From the NCBI RefSeq assembly GCF_965638725.1, contig NC_134975.1:372861-436860 (forward strand): 64,000 nucleotides of DNA, written 5' to 3'. Under the pieces are notes generated by a model that had not been told where the DNA came from, searched no databases, and saw nothing but the letters and a program-made list of their open reading frames with translations. Positions 25,579 through 38,600 of this stretch are shown here, one piece after another. How positions within the stretch are numbered: the first letter of the stretch is position 1; every line of letters begins with the position of its first letter. The position numbers and the translations under genes are program-made. The stretch comes from Aptenodytes patagonicus. Lineage: Eukaryota > Chordata > Aves > Sphenisciformes > Spheniscidae.

Positions 25579-25975
25579 CCGCCACGGCCCCTTTAAGGGC
25601 TCCCTCTGCCCTCACCTGTATCCCCGCCCTTAACCCTTCCTTGGTACCAAAACACGCGTGGACAAAGAGAGCTTTTCCGCGGAATTCACGCAGAACGCCG
25701 CCTTCCTGCTGCTGCTGCTGCTATTATTTATCCAAGCGGGAAGGGTTTCATAGCGGCTCATCCCCGTTTTTAATCGCGGGACCAAAAATCGCATAAATTT
25801 GCATAAATGCCAAAATTGCATCGCAGGACCCGGCTGGGGAGATTTTTCAGCCTTTCCAACAAATCTCTCTGCTGGGGTGTTTCGCTCCACTCCCGGCCCG
25901 AGCACGGGCAAGGAAGAGGGGCTGAAACCGCCAGAACCCCGCACCAAAATGAGGACAGAAAAAGGTGTTTCCAGT

Positions 25976-26048
25976 GCCCGGCTAGCTCAGTCGGTAGAGC
26001 ATGAGACTCTTAATCTCAGGGTCGTGGGTTCGAGCCCCACGTTGGGCG
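25976..26048 (+). tRNA. tRNA-Lys-CTT: tRNA-Lys (CTT)
   Basis: Plus-strand copy of the Lys gene, anticodon CTT, same body as the two minus-strand copies. A long T run follows about 7 nt downstream. Confidence 0.97.
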
Positions 26049-26235
26049 TTTGACTTTTTTTTCCCCACGTTACCACGACTCAGCTGGAAATAATTCCGGA
26101 CCTCCCCGTGTTCCCCCTCTGATAATCACCATAAAACCCCCGAAGAAAATAAAAGACTAAAAAATAAAATAAAATAAAAAAACCCCTTAATTATTAGCAT
26201 CGCTATATTCCCTTTTCTGGCCCAAATTCGTCACC

Positions 26236-26343
26236 GTCAGGATGGCCGAGTGGTCTAAGGCGCCAGACTCAAGGCTCTGCCTTCCCGCCGTTGGGTATTC
26301 TGGTCTCCGTGTGGAGGCGTGGGTTCAAATCCCACTCCTGACA
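26236..26343 (+). tRNA. tRNA-Leu-CAA: tRNA-Leu (CAA) with intron
   Basis: The plus strand begins GTCAGGATGGCCGAGTGG, a class II tRNA with a variable arm. Anticodon CAA is followed by a 24-nt intron (about 26274-26297) at the usual place after base 37. The arms rejoin as CCAGA/TCTGG. A T7 stop follows. Introns in Leu-CAA genes are normal in vertebrates. Confidence 0.96.
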
Positions 26344-26760
26344 GGTGCCTTTTTTTCGGGGGGGGGGGCTCACACCTTACAAAAAAGCTCATTTTTCCCC
26401 TTTGCGCCGCTCCCTCCGGCCGAAACCACCCCAGCGCTGTGTGATTATACCGCAAAAATGGATTAAATTGGTGTTTTGTCCCAGCGATGGGTCCCACCGG
26501 GGAGTGGGAAGGGCGCAGAAAGGCTCGTTTCGCTTTTATTTTACCGAATTCAGGCTTTTGTTGGCGCTCCTCGGTGGTGAAACCACCTTGTTTCCTTGAA
26601 ATCGGGCGAAGGGCCCCAAAAAATAAGGTGGGTTTTGGAGCAGCCCTCGAAGGAGGCGGTTTTGGAGGGTGGAGGGTCTCGGAGCCCGACTTGGGCAGGG
26701 CGGAATATGCGGGCAGGGTGCAGGCAGAGTGCGGGCAGGCAGGGGAAAGGGGCCAGCGGT

Positions 26761-26833
26761 GTTTCTGTAGTGTAGTGGTTATCACGTTCGCCTCACACGC
26801 GAAAGGTCCCCGGTTCGAAACCGGGCAGAAACA
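26761..26833 (+). tRNA. tRNA-Val-CAC: tRNA-Val (CAC)
   Basis: Plus-strand copy with the same mature sequence as the other Val-CAC genes. A T7 run follows about 13 nt downstream. Confidence 0.97.
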
Positions 26834-27284
26834 CTTAACGATTCCTTTTTTTCCTTGCTTGTTTTGGGGTTGGTTGGTTGGTTGGTTGGTTTATTTCTCG
26901 TCCGTCCCCCCCCCCCCAAAAAAAAAAAACCCCTACCTTTCCAATTTCTCCCGGGTTTTTGCACGGTTTGGATAAATATTTCTCGCTGCTACCCATATTA
27001 AATAAAATTTCTAAATAGTAAGTAACCCATAAAAAGAATAATACCTATCGCTAAATAAGAGAGGTGAGGCTGGCCTGCCGCAAGCCGCCAAGTACCTTTG
27101 GGGATGCCTGGCTGCTCTGTTAGGTTGGAGGAGACACCCTGCCGAGGTAGGTGTGCACGCGGGAAGGTATAGGAACAAAAAGAGGAGGTAAGGAATGCTT
27201 CTAGGGGGGCGTCTTGTTATAATGTGAAAAGCTTTTCCCCCCAAAACAGGGGTCTGGGAGCGGTGGGGTGGGGGGAAAAGTATT

Positions 27285-27356
27285 TTCCCTGACCGGGAAT
27301 CGAACCCGGGCCGCGGCGGTGAGAGCGCCGAATCCTAACCACTAGACCACCAGGGA
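27285..27356 (-). tRNA. tRNA-Glu-CTC: tRNA-Glu (CTC)
   Basis: Same mature sequence as the gene at 20663-20734. Anticodon CTC. TTTT follows within 5 nt. It closes the cluster. Confidence 0.97.
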
Positions 27357-29270
27357 GACCATATGCAGCTCATCGCACGCTGCTAGATCGCAGGCAGGAC
27401 CAATTCTTGCATTTCTTTGACCTGTTTCCCGTTTATTTTCGGTCCTTTTCCCCTGTCCTCACCGCACCCTCCACCCTCCACCTCGTCCCCCTCATCGCTG
27501 CAGCTCAAGCAGAAAGGTTGTCCCAGCAGCAAACCCACGACTTTCCTTTGGGGAACGGCGGCGTTTCCTGGCTGCCCGGCGATCAGATTTACCCACATCC
27601 AGGTGATTCTTGGAGGGAAAGGACACCCCGCAGCATGGCAACAACAGCAAGGGCTACCCCTTGTTCCCCTTGCACGCAGCTTGTTACTGGGAACCAGTTT
27701 GGAGTTGCTCGCCCTGGACGTGCTCGCCCTGGGGCGCACCACCTCGCTGTTGCGTTACTGTGCTGCTCACGCTGTGAATTCTCCTGCACATGCAAAGCAA
27801 ACAAGCAGGGCTGTTCTCTGCATGCAAAAACAATTAATTGTGGGGCGTGCGGCAGCTTCCAGAAGGGTTTTGCATATACCTGGGGGTGTGGAGGCCTGCG
27901 AGAACATCTTCAATCATCAGCTGCTACTTAGGGCCAAGCTCCTGAAATGCATTTTGGCTCCTAACTATGACTTAAGGACTGAAATTCGTGGGAGTTTAAG
28001 CGGAAGCACTATCACGTGGTGCAGGAATGCTTATTGCTAACATAAGGCCTTGCTCTGCCCAGCTGAGGATTTCGCAGAGGTTCCCATTCGCTGCCCTTGA
28101 AGTCCCAGGACAAAATAATCACAAGACCAGGCTGCAAAGGAGGCAATTTCTTATTCTCATTTCCGTAGTTTGCATTCGGCAGCTGAGGCAAACAAAGCTT
28201 TTCAAGCGATCAAAGGCGCATCCGTACAATCGGTTTGGATATCTGAAAACATTGACTCCATCCACTGGGAAATGCTCCCGTGAGCACCCTCCACCCCTCC
28301 TGGGTTCCTCCTTATGCCCTAAATATCCATTAGGCAACAGCTCAGCCCGAGGCTGTTGCTCAATAAGAGGTTAAAGCTGACTCTGCCTTGGGAAGGATTT
28401 ATTTCTCTTGGTTTTAGGCATCTACAGGAGACACGTCTCCGTGCCATCTTATCAATCTGGGCTCCCCCTGTAATCAGAGGAGAGAAGTAAATGCTCCTAC
28501 ACGCACTTGTCGAGCCATTTCTAGATGAGATAAATTAAAATTTGCCACTGTCCTCCACTGACCCTGGAGGGGCCGTAGCCTGAACGGCTGCATATGGAGA
28601 GGTGAGTCCTTACAATGTCCAAAGGTGTGGACATCACACAGCACTAAGCAGCGATCCAACACAAGCCCACACCAGGGATGCAGGTACTTTTGATGATTTA
28701 AAGTACCCTTCCACCAGATCAGGTCTTGCCTATCTCGCCCTTGGATTAGATTATTACCACCTTGTCAGCGATCGCATAAAAATTGAAGCCATCATGAAGC
28801 CCTCCAGGCTTTTGCGTCGTCGTCCACGGCATCTATGCCCAGTTGCGCAGCTGAAAGCTCGGGGAGCCAAAAAAAGGGTCCAGCAAACAGCAGGGAGGCA
28901 TGATCAGTCGGAGAGGGTGGAGGGAGGGAACCGACTCAGCGCGTGTTCAGCTCAGTTCTATCCCTGTCCTCCGACAGAGAGGTTTTTGGAAGGGGTTTAT
29001 GGGCATCACACCAGGGCAGCATCGCCAGCAAAGCCACCTGATGACAGAGCAATGCAGTTTTTTGGGGGCAGCAGAGCAGCCCCCCTCCTCTACAAGCTCT
29101 GAACCAACCGATGCTTCTTGCTGACATAAATGATGGGAAAAAGAGAATTTTCCATCCCAGGCAGCGCATTCTTCATGCTCCCAAAAGCCATCTCTGGGGT
29201 GATGAGCCCCTGTGATCTCCCCATACCCCAGCGAGTGAGACTCGAGCGGATGCTGCCTATGGGGGGGGGG
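27357..29270. other. Spacer between tRNA cluster and TRIM-A
   Basis: No gene supported. Open frames on both strands (for example 27417-28040, plus) lack family similarity and splice context. The right part is the downstream flank of TRIM-A. An AATAAA on the minus strand near 28397 is one possible end signal. Confidence 0.55.
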
Positions 29271-32200
29271 TCAGGGGGAGAGCGTGAAATGGCACCCCCT
29301 CCCCAGGCAGAGCAGGGGGAGGATTTGCTCCCCTGCAAAGGATGTCGGAGGGTAGGTGAAGATCGGTGCCTCGTTATTGGAGTCAAAAAATGCCACTCGC
29401 CCTGCCTCATAGTCCAGGTAAATCCCAATCACTTTGGGGGCAGCGAGCAGGGAGATGGGGATGGTAGGAGAGGTGAGAGCCTGGTACTGGCTCCCACACT
29501 GCCCCACCGCCCAGATCCCCACCTTGGGGTTGACACTGATCCGTCCCTTCCTCCTCACCGACTCCTTGGCCACCCCGACAGCCCAGGCTTCCCCATCGCC
29601 CACCTCCACCTCCCAGTAATGCCTCCCCGCGCTGAAACCCTCGCAGCCCAGGACGCAGCGAGACGAGTCGAAACGCTTGGGGTTGTCAGGTACGGGCTGG
29701 CGGGTGTCTTCCCATCTCACGCGCTTGCGATCCTCGGATAGGACGAGCCGAGGATGCGCCGTCTCTGGATCCAGCGTCAAACTTACTGGGGACAGAGAGA
29801 AGATGAACATCAGAGGCACAGCTCACTCCTCAAGGGCATTAGGGTCACGTCTTCCCCACCTTCCCCCAGTTTAACCTTGAGATGCTCCAGCTCCCAGGCC
29901 CTGTTTGCTGGAGCAGAGCAGGAATGGTTTTATGCCCACGAGCAAGGTCAGAAGAGTAGAAAAGATGGCTGCATGAAGCGAGCTTCATCTAGAGTAAAAG
30001 TAAGGCTTTGAAGCGTGGATATTTTTGCTGGGAGTCTCCAGGCCATTGAAAAGAGGAAAGAAAGCCTCAGGTGTCCCATGACTTCCCTTTTTTAAGTTCC
30101 CATGTGGAAATATTTGCAATGTTCACCTTTGATCTCATTCAGAGAGGTGATTTCCAAAGGTGACGCTGACCCTACGTGAGGTCCCACAGCACCCCAACAC
30201 TTACCGTGCTCCCCGAGCTCTGCCAGGAGGCAAATTCGCCCTCTCTCATGTAATCAGCCAGAGCACTCGCTTCTTGCTATGCTAATATGGCTACAGCTCT
30301 GCAGGGCATGTTGGAAGTATCTCGCCATTTCACCAGGTCTTCTCCTACCTAGCTGAGATCTCCTTCCTTAGATCTGCTGCAGACAGACCTAGCACAACCT
30401 CAAACCCTCTCCTCCCCAGTTTCTCTGTACCTTGAAATTTCATCAGCATCTCTCTGAGGGCAATATTTTTCCGAGGAAGACTGGTGGGTTCCTCTCCCGG
30501 CTCAGGCAATGTCTCTGCTGGCTTCTGGGCACCGTCCTTCTCAAGCCTGGAAAGAAGGAAGACCTCTCTAATAATACTTCCTTCGCTCATAATTGTCATT
30601 ATGCACTGACGGATTTTCAACTGGGATTTCTTATAAAGAAGTAAGTAATAGTAGGACTAGAGCAAAGGCTTGGTCCTAGGGCACTCATTAATGAGCTCCC
30701 AGAGAAGGGTTTGCTGACCCAGAGTACATATCTATTTTGTTCCCAAACACCAGTGAAGAGTCCCTGGATGGTAAAGGCTTTCTGTCATGACCAGTAGCAC
30801 TCTACATCTACACGCGGGCAACAAAAAATGCCTTTCCTTGCCCACTTCCGTCTTTCCAATAACTCACCTTCTCGATCCATGTCCAAAGAGGACATGAAGA
30901 GGTCTGTTATAGGGGTGGAAGTTCATAGTGGATTCCCTTCCACCTGGATGCACTCCTTAGTCTCTAAACATCCGCATATTTTTAGCTGCTGGCTTGCTAT
31001 TTTTGACGGGCTCACAAGGGCAGGGAATGAAAGCTCAGCCCTCCAGGAATAGGTAGTTTCGGATGGACTATAAAGAAGAAGCTGCAGCAGAGCTGGAGGT
31101 ACCATCATCCCATCTGATACCTTTCCCTGGTCTTCAGCATCCTACTTGGACCTTTTGCGGTGTCCTAGTTGTCTCCTACGTGTCTATACAGTCCCTAGCA
31201 TACGGGGATCGTAAGTGGCTGGGGTTTCAGAGTCCATCAGTGTCACCACCGTAGAGATAAATAACATTAACATCGCAAGAACATGTGAAAGGAGCCGCAA
31301 ACCTGCTCAAGATGTTTCTGCTGTCCTACAAGGGAAAGATGAGAGAAGGAGCATTAGGTCAGAGCGAAGTCAGCCTGATAGTAAACAACAAGCAGCTACC
31401 GCAGGGCTGTGGGGTGACCTCGGGCAACTCAAGGCACTGCTCTGTCTCAATCACGGGTCTAAAATCAGTCCCTTAATACTGATCTGCCTGCACAGTGTTT
31501 GCAGATCTGCTGGGGAGTTAGGTAAGGTCATGGCAACATCACTTAATGAGCAGCTCGTTGTCGTTATCTGCCATCACCCACCACCTTCCATGTCCCTACT
31601 CTTCCAGTGTGGCGTTATTACTGCTAACGCACACCACTGCTTCAGCATATTTGAATGTTTTACATCAGGAGTTAACCAGAGCCTGGAGGTGGACTCGGGT
31701 GATGGGTTTGGATGACTACCTAAAGACAAGCTGAGTGCCTGTTGTCTCTCCACTGCGTACGGAAGAACTTGGACAGTTCTTTTGGATGTAGCCGTGTACA
31801 ACCAGGTGGATGAATCCCATACCCATGGAAAAAGACAGTGATTTAAACAGGCTGTGGTTGATTTAAATTGTTCAAGTGGACAGCTGGGCCATGCTTGTCA
31901 TCACTGAAGAAAATAATTTAAAAAAAAAAAAAAAAAGCTTTGAAAGATACATTTCAAAAGGAGTATTTAGAATTAGTTTGACTCCTGGACTGGTGAAACC
32001 AGTGATGTTCAAGGCCAACAGCCTTCAGAGGGGCCTGAGGTCTCACCTGCAGGAATTCACACGCTGGCTGCTGACACTTCTCCTCCAGTTCACAGATCTG
32101 CTTGCCGATGGAGGAGATCTCCTCCAAGAGCCTGTTGATGTTCTCCTCCTGTCTCCTCATGATCTCCTGCTCCAGCTTTGCCAGCCGGTCCAAGAGGAGA

Positions 32201-34503
32201 CGTTCCTGTCCCTCCACAAGCTGGTGCAGCTCCTTGACTTCAGACACAACCTTCTGCCTCTCCGTTTCCACTTGTTCCTGCAACGAGAACCGACGCACGC
32301 AAGGGAGAGGCACGGCTGGGGACAGAAATGGTCAAGAAAAATTGCAATGGAACTGATTTAACGTGATGATTTATAACACAGCCAGAAATTCCAGTGCCCG
32401 TTGCAGAGCAGAGGGATAATTAAGACAAATTTTTTTGCCATTTCTAGGCTGAAGTTACTCACAAAGGACATTTCCCATGGGCTGTAATCTTTGTACTCAA
32501 AATGCTCCAGACCTTTGAACAACAAGGGAAAATACAAAATAAAACCATAAACAGATTAGTCAGTGAAAGAGGTCAGGGAAAGGGAAAACAAGGCAAGAAA
32601 GAAGCAATCGGGTGATTCCCATTTTCTGTATGTATTAATAGCAGGAATCTGGGAACGTGCCCCACTTGTGAGCAAACCGAGGAAGAAAAAGATCAACAAT
32701 AACCTGGCAAAATCCAACACACGCTCCCAGCCTGCTGAGATGTACAAGGAGCAGGAGATAAGGGGAAAATGGAAGTGTCTTTTAATCTACCATGGGGACA
32801 GGCTGTCACCACTGCCCAGGCCTTATTGCAATGGAGAGGACATTCCCGTACATGTGCAAGGGACCGCGGAGATGTGATCTTTGGCCATGGCACGTCTCAT
32901 GTCTCCACATCCATCACCATGGCCAGAGGGACAACCGAAAGGAAAGGGAGAAAGTCATCGCCACCCGGGGATAGACACTTACGAGGAAGTCCAGGCTTTT
33001 CCCTTCCTCGGCCATTTTCAGCCCCAGCAGCTTTTCTCTCCTGTCCTTCAGGATCTGCACGTGAGCCTGGAATTTCTCCTGCGTGGAGAAGAAACATCTT
33101 GTTGGTGCATTTTCTTCCTTTAGCTAGTCCGTCTCTCTACCCTCATCCCACCTATCCAGGTTTATCTCCTACAAACTCAGATTCTTCCCTGTTTAATAAC
33201 ACAACAATCCGGCTCTGGGAATTAATAAACCCTGATTTCTGGAAGAGCAGGGCAGCCAGAACGTGTCGCTTTCTCCAACAACCAGGGTGAAATTCATGGC
33301 ATAGATTGGAAAAGACTCAGGCAAAGGACCAAAGCAGCCGACAAGGAGCTTTAAATGACTGGGGAGACCCTGCTGGCATCTGTTCAGGTTCAGCCTGTGC
33401 TCAGTGCTGACCCGAAACTTATAAGTCTGGGCCGTTTGCTCAGTTCAGCTGCCAAGGAATGTCCTTTTGGTCACAACCTCGAAGCCTGAATGGGACATTC
33501 AAGCCAGTTTATGGCAGGGAGACCATACCCTCCATCACCCTTGTGCGGTGAGACCCGGGCTGCATCACACATCTGCGGCGAGAGCAAATTTTTCTTCCCA
33601 CCTTCAGCGAAATCAGTTTTCACAACAACCAGCACATGCACACAGTGAAACTGGAGCCCAGACCATTGATGTGCTGGAAAACCCAACCCTGCCTTGCGCA
33701 CCAGTGCCGTAAGACCAGATTCTGTCCTGTACATCTACGTGCAGCATCTCCTGCACCTCAAATGTCCGAGACGGCATAGCTGACCCTACTTTGAGCAGGA
33801 GGTTGGGTTAGATGATCTCCTGGGCTCCTTTCCAGCATGATTCATATGAGGACACCATGATGATATAGAAATGACAGCTTCAAGACAGTCGGGGTGACCA
33901 GCAACGTAAGCGAGGGGGAGCACAGAGCAGGCAGGGTGGGGGTTGCTCTAATCCAATGCTCGCGCCATGATGCAGAAAGGGTGGAAATCCAGATGTCTGC
34001 AAGCAGAGCAACCCACAGGGCAGCTCCCTGACCCGGTCCCTTCCTCCTCCCTCATCCCCACGCCACGCATGGAGACCTCCCACCTTGTGCTCCTCTGCGG
34101 CCTCCTCGATGGGGACCACAGCGTGGACCCGGTGAGCCTGGGACTCTCTGCAAACCAGGCAGATGGGGGTCTGATCCTCCTCGCAGAAGAGTTTCAGAGC
34201 TTCCTGGTGCTTCTCGCACAGCCTCTCCCCCCCTGCCCCTCCTTTGGTTGCCTGCAAGCTCAGCCGCTTGGCTATCTCGATGATTTTTGCCAGCTCCCGG
34301 TTGGGTCTCAGGTTTCTCTGCGGGGCCGCCTCTTTGCACTGGGGGCAGACGAAATTCTCCTCGGCTTCCTCCCAGCAGCGGGTGATGCACGCCCGGCAGA
34401 AGTTGTGACCGCAGTGGATGGAGACGGGGTCTTGGAAGAAGCCCAGGCAGATGGAGCAGGAGGCTTCGTCGCGGAAACTTTCGGCAGGGCTGTCCGCAGC
34501 CAT
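29271..34503 (-). CDS. TRIM-A: RING/B-box/coiled-coil/B30.2 E3 ligase
   Basis: Minus-strand exons: 34503-34084, 33078-32983, 32277-32047, 31325-31303, 30546-30431 and 29785-29271; lengths 420, 96, 231, 23, 116 and 515 nt with matching phases, giving 466 codons. Exon 1 has a C3HC4 RING ([17 protein letters not shown]) and a B-box2 (LCEKHQEALKLFC...HRVH). Exons 2-5 encode the coiled coil, with EELEEKCQQPACEF-like phrases typical of TRIM27/TRIM39 kin. The B30.2 has [32 protein letters not shown] and IYLDYEAGRVAFFD. A 30-nt linker exon like those of TRIM-B and TRIM-D was not placed; joining exon 5 straight to the last exon keeps the frame. The start at 34503 (ACCATGG) is a better context than upstream in-frame ATGs. 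Subfamily (TRIM27, TRIM39 or bird-specific) is not settled. Confidence 0.9.
33690..33855 (+). mobile_element. CR1 LINE 3' fragment
   Basis: The plus strand carries GAGCAGGAGGTTGGGTTAGATGATCTCCTGGG and nearby CTTTCCAGC, close to the CR1 3' region but without the octamer tail. It lies in intron 1 of TRIM-A, antisense to the gene. Confidence 0.6.
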
Positions 34504-34532
34504 GGTCTTGGCAGCGAGGATGACAGGGCAGC

Positions 34533-34542
34533 TTTCGTTTTC
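34533..34542 (-). promoter_or_regulatory. ISRE-like motif next to TRIM-A start
   Basis: The minus strand reads GAAAACGAAA, an exact GAAANNGAAA core, 30 nt upstream of the ATG. TRIM-B has GAAAATGAAA at nearly the same distance. A site this close to the ATG may lie in the leader or in a first-exon promoter. Binding by IRF/STAT is inferred. Confidence 0.55.
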
Positions 34543-36500
34543 TGCCCCGGCTGGTCTTGCCCGTTGGCTGCTCCCCTTCCTGCAGGTGTCTCGGGCCCCG
34601 AGGGAGGTAAAAGTGAGCGGCGGAGGAGTTTCGCTGCTGAGATGCACCAGGTTTTCTCTGGGTTGCGACCTCTGCCGAGCAAAATGCTGCGCTGAGCAGC
34701 AGCAGAGGGGGAGAATCCCCCTTTCCCCAGGGACCCCGGTGGGTTGAAAAGAGATTAAATGGAAAATAAACATCCTTCATAATTTCCTGGCTTGTTAGAG
34801 ATCCACCTGCAGCTTCTGTACGACACCCCCTCCCCCAAAAAATATCCAGGCAAATGGAGGGGTAGCCCCTGTCCCAAGCCTCCCCATGGGGTCTGGCACC
34901 CAGAAACCATCCTGGTTTCATTGCTCATTAATAAATGCACTTTTAATTTATTAATTGAAGGGCACAGCCATGAGGATAGAGCTTAAGCAAGTGCCCTGCC
35001 ACAGGTAAGTCTCCCTTCTTCAAGTTAAACCACCGAGACACATCCTTCGCTGTTCATTTCAGCTCTTTATTATTTAGCATACCTAACTGCCAGCTTCGCC
35101 GCCGTCCTGCCAGCGTCCTCATTTCTGCGTGTGTATGTGCAGCTATAAATACTTTTATTGTTGCTTTTGATTCTCCTTTTAAACAGGATGCCGTTTCGTT
35201 CATGGTTCAGGGCTGAGTCTGGAGTCAAGCAGCAGCCGATTACCACTCACCCTCTTATCTTTAGTTTTCCTTTTCTTCCAAACTTGCCTGCAATTAAGGA
35301 AGAGAGGGGATTTCCTTCCGCCCTGCAAATGAAATAACTCCACGACCGGCCGTACCCCTCACTCAATCTGCTCAGAAACGGGTTCTCCTTCACCCAAGAT
35401 CCCACCGTGCTGCAGAAGAACTTCCTTCAGCCCTCAGCCACTGCATTTTGGGGAAAAAAAGGTGACATTTCAGGAATGACCTTCCAGCAATGGAAATCTC
35501 CCCTCCCACGGCTGCTTTTCGATTTGCAATGTCACTTTACTCCAGCTGCACTGACCTTGCACGGTCGGTTGGGTGTCTGCCTGCATAAATGTGCTTTCAC
35601 CCCATGAGCTTGCCCCTCCTTTTTGTGCATCAGTTTTTAAAAGCCTCAGCATCCCTAGTTTTCCTGCAAAGCCCCTCGCCTCGGGCTGTAGCAACGAGCC
35701 CCCAAATCCACCAAGACCTCGTCCCAAATTGGATTTCATAACACCAAAGTGGTAAATGTCCTCTTCTCCTCTCCTCCATCCCTCTGCGGCTCTCCTGGAG
35801 GGACAGCAACATCATTCTTCTTCCTCTTAGACAAGAAATCCCTAATTCACTCAATCCCACGGACCATCGATCTGTGGCACGTGGAAGAGCCGCTCCCGGT
35901 CCAAAGCCCTTGGCGTGCTGAAGCGGATGGGACTTATTTGCATTGGGCTGAGGCTGGGTGATGAAGTGACACATTTTCTGAGAACATCAGTAAATAACAC
36001 ATCTGCCGTTATTTGTTTGCAAGTGTTTTCAGGGGTCATGATTTTCCGGTGCAGCGCTCTGCGCGCACGAACACTCAGACTGAAACCTGTGGTACGGCTT
36101 CATACTTGGGGCACTCTTTTTTTTTTTTGTTAATCCAGAGTTAAGGGTTGATTTAGTGGGAAATGAGATGCGCAGACAGACTGGTGTTGGGATCGACACC
36201 CCTGAGGGACTGCTTGACTTTGACTTTTGCTTTTAGGACATTGCTTTCTCTCCTGCTCTTCTTCCTCCTGCTGTCCCACAAGTGCTGGCAGCATCATCAC
36301 CTCTGCCCCAGCACCAAAAGCCACGTTTCCTCCGCAGTTACCTACATGAGTCACATAATCAAAGTAATCTCCCAGCAATCACCTGCAGAGGCTTTGCTCT
36401 TTGCTCTGCTTCTTTTGGGCTTGAAGCAGAGCTTGATGGTCTTGGAAAAGCATCTCAGCTTCTCCAAGCCCAGCAATGTCAGTTGATTTTGCCGAGCCCC

Positions 36501-36675
36501 GGGGGCGCTGATGGGCCTTAATGACCCTAAACAGCTCCACTTGGGACCCTCCACCCCCTGCCCATGGCCCAGGGCCTCTATTTAAACTCAGTCCTGGGGC
36601 ATGGTCCTTTTGCAAGCTGCCTTGGAAGAGCAACCCACGCGTGGCTGTGGACTCTGCTGATCCATCCCTTCATGA
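36501..36675 (+). repeat. TATA-bearing dispersed repeat, copy 1
   Basis: Shorter copy of the four-member family. It keeps CCACCCCCTGCCCATGGCCC, a CTATTTAAACTCAGTCCTGGGG box, TTTTGCAAGCTGCCTTGGA and the GGACTCTGCTGATCCA phrase, then loses similarity. Confidence 0.6.
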
Positions 36676-38600
36676 TTCATTACTCCAGTGCCCTCAGTAA
36701 GGGAATTTTATCCCCTGAGAAAATTCAGTAGAGGTTTGGTGCTGCCTCTCCCAGGATGGAGAAAATATGGGGTTGTTTGATCCCATCGTTGGTGCGGGGG
36801 AGATCTGGGTGAGGGGTGTGTATGCTAAGGGAGAGACTGAGAAGTGGGCAAAGCATCACTTGCTATGTCTAGATGATCCTGAACTTGATCTTAAATAGCA
36901 GCAAGTCATAGAGAAGGGAACCACAGGGTACTTAAGTGTATCCATCTCCCTCAATATCAAACCTAAATCTTAAGGCAAAACTCACTGAAGGCTTGATTTG
37001 ACTTTGTGGATAACCTGGCTCAGCTCCTAAGGGTGGGTTTGGTGCATTTTTTTTACAACTAAAGCCTTGCACTACAGCTGCCTATGCAGTGAACTGGGTT
37101 GGACATGAGATAAGTTAAAAATGATGACACCCCTCTCCACAGGAGCCCTTAATTGGCTGTGTGTAATCAACAGGGACTGTTAGTGAGCGTGGTCTCAAGA
37201 GGGAGCTGGAGGCTCTGTTTTGAAAGACAGGAAGACATTTGCTCAATGCCTCTGTGCAAGAGGAAGAAGAAAATTAGTAAACAAAGCTTTTCTGTAGGAT
37301 TCTGCTTAATTGCTTCAAGGCATAGATACGGGGCTGGGGACAACCACAATTAACCATCAGGCACAAACCACCCTACCCCAGTTTTATACTTTCTTTGCAT
37401 TGCATATTTTTGTTCCTGCCTCCTTTTCGCACAGTTTCAGGGTTAAACCTAAATACAGACCGGGGGAAGAGTTGCTTTTCCTGCAGATCTCGCTTTCATG
37501 GGATCAGCCAGATGAGGGAACTGTTTGGGCTGAAAAATAGGCCCACTGAGAAATGCATTATTTGTTTCCAGCCTGGTTGATGCCTGGCTGTGCAGAGGTG
37601 GAGACAACAGGATGATGATGGTCAAAGCTACGAATGGGTCAGCTCAAAAGGATAGTTCAAATGCTAAAGAGGTTCAAAGCCCCGCTGGTGCAGACAAAAC
37701 TTTCCCAGAGGGATGTAAGGACTAAGTGCTGCTCTTCCCAACAGGGAGCAAGAGGAGGAGGTTGCCCTTGGCTGGGGCATCCAGTCCCTTTTGTGGTGGA
37801 AATGGGATCCCTGGGGTGCTGGCATCTCTCAGTACCTGGAGAAATACCATGCTAATAAGCCAGGACTTGGGAATTGATCCCGATTTGCAATGCAGAAGAT
37901 GGGAGCGCTTTAACGCCTGAAGCTGGAGGGAGGGAGGATTTGGCAGAGGTGGGGTGGGGGGAGGTGGTTGCACATTTCCCAGGATCAGAGGGAGCTGGAT
38001 GGGCTCCCATTTCCCACTTCCCTTCCCTGCTTCCCCCACCCCACCTCCCCTGGGCTCTGTTTGCTGCTGAGGCAGAACCGATGCTGGCCCCACATGTGCC
38101 AGCAGCATTGATTTGCTGCCGAGAGGAGGGCCAGACCCTCTCCCCATCCTGGGAGCCTTCTTCCACTCCACGTGGGTGCCCCTCAGCCCCCACTTCTGGC
38201 TTCATTCCTCCGCCTTCACCCTCCCTGAGATATGCAACCTCCTTCCCAAGCTGCCTTCAGCCTCACCTTTTCCATGGATGCTCTTCCCCATCTTTTCCAT
38301 GCCAAGCCCCTTCCCCAAATCCTCTTTGCCCCCATGCCCAGCCCCCTTCTAGGATGTGGGTCTCACCCTCAGACTTGGCAGGGCTCCCTTTCCCCATCCT
38401 TCCTCCCTGCCAGGCTGTGGGTACCAGGAACTGGTACAGAGTGCAAGTACCAGCCGTTTTGGGTACGGGGACCACCCTGGGGGGATGAAACCAGGAGGAC
38501 TTTGGCCATCACCCGCTCTCTACCTTCCTACCCAGGCTCAGGTCTGGCTCTGCCCACCCTGGGGGTGGCAGGAAGGGAAACGCCTTTTCCTTGCTCGGAG

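Larger units (their letters stand above)
18301..27356. other. tRNA gene cluster (13 genes, 1 relic)
   Basis: Thirteen tRNA genes with intact cloverleaf sequence and internal A and B boxes occupy about 9 kb on both strands. Only Lys, Glu, Val and Leu types are present. Almost all are followed by a T run within about 20 nt, the normal RNA polymerase III stop. Spacers of 0.2-2.1 kb hold no protein gene I can support; they include G/C runs, AT-rich stretches and one dispersed repeat (22130-22485). The mammalian extended MHC also carries large tRNA clusters close to TRIM genes, so the association may be old. Confidence 0.9.

Noticed and set aside
30132-30170. A 39-nt TRIM-A linker exon on the minus strand, ending ATCAAAG/GTGAAC
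   Set aside because: The phase would fit, but the acceptor side lacks a pyrimidine tract and the peptide does not resemble the LMFxLPE linker of TRIM-B and TRIM-D.
37874-38488. 204-codon Pro/Ser-rich plus-strand frame upstream of TRIM-B
   Set aside because: Pyrimidine-rich spacer DNA gives this composition; no domain, no splice context and no similarity.
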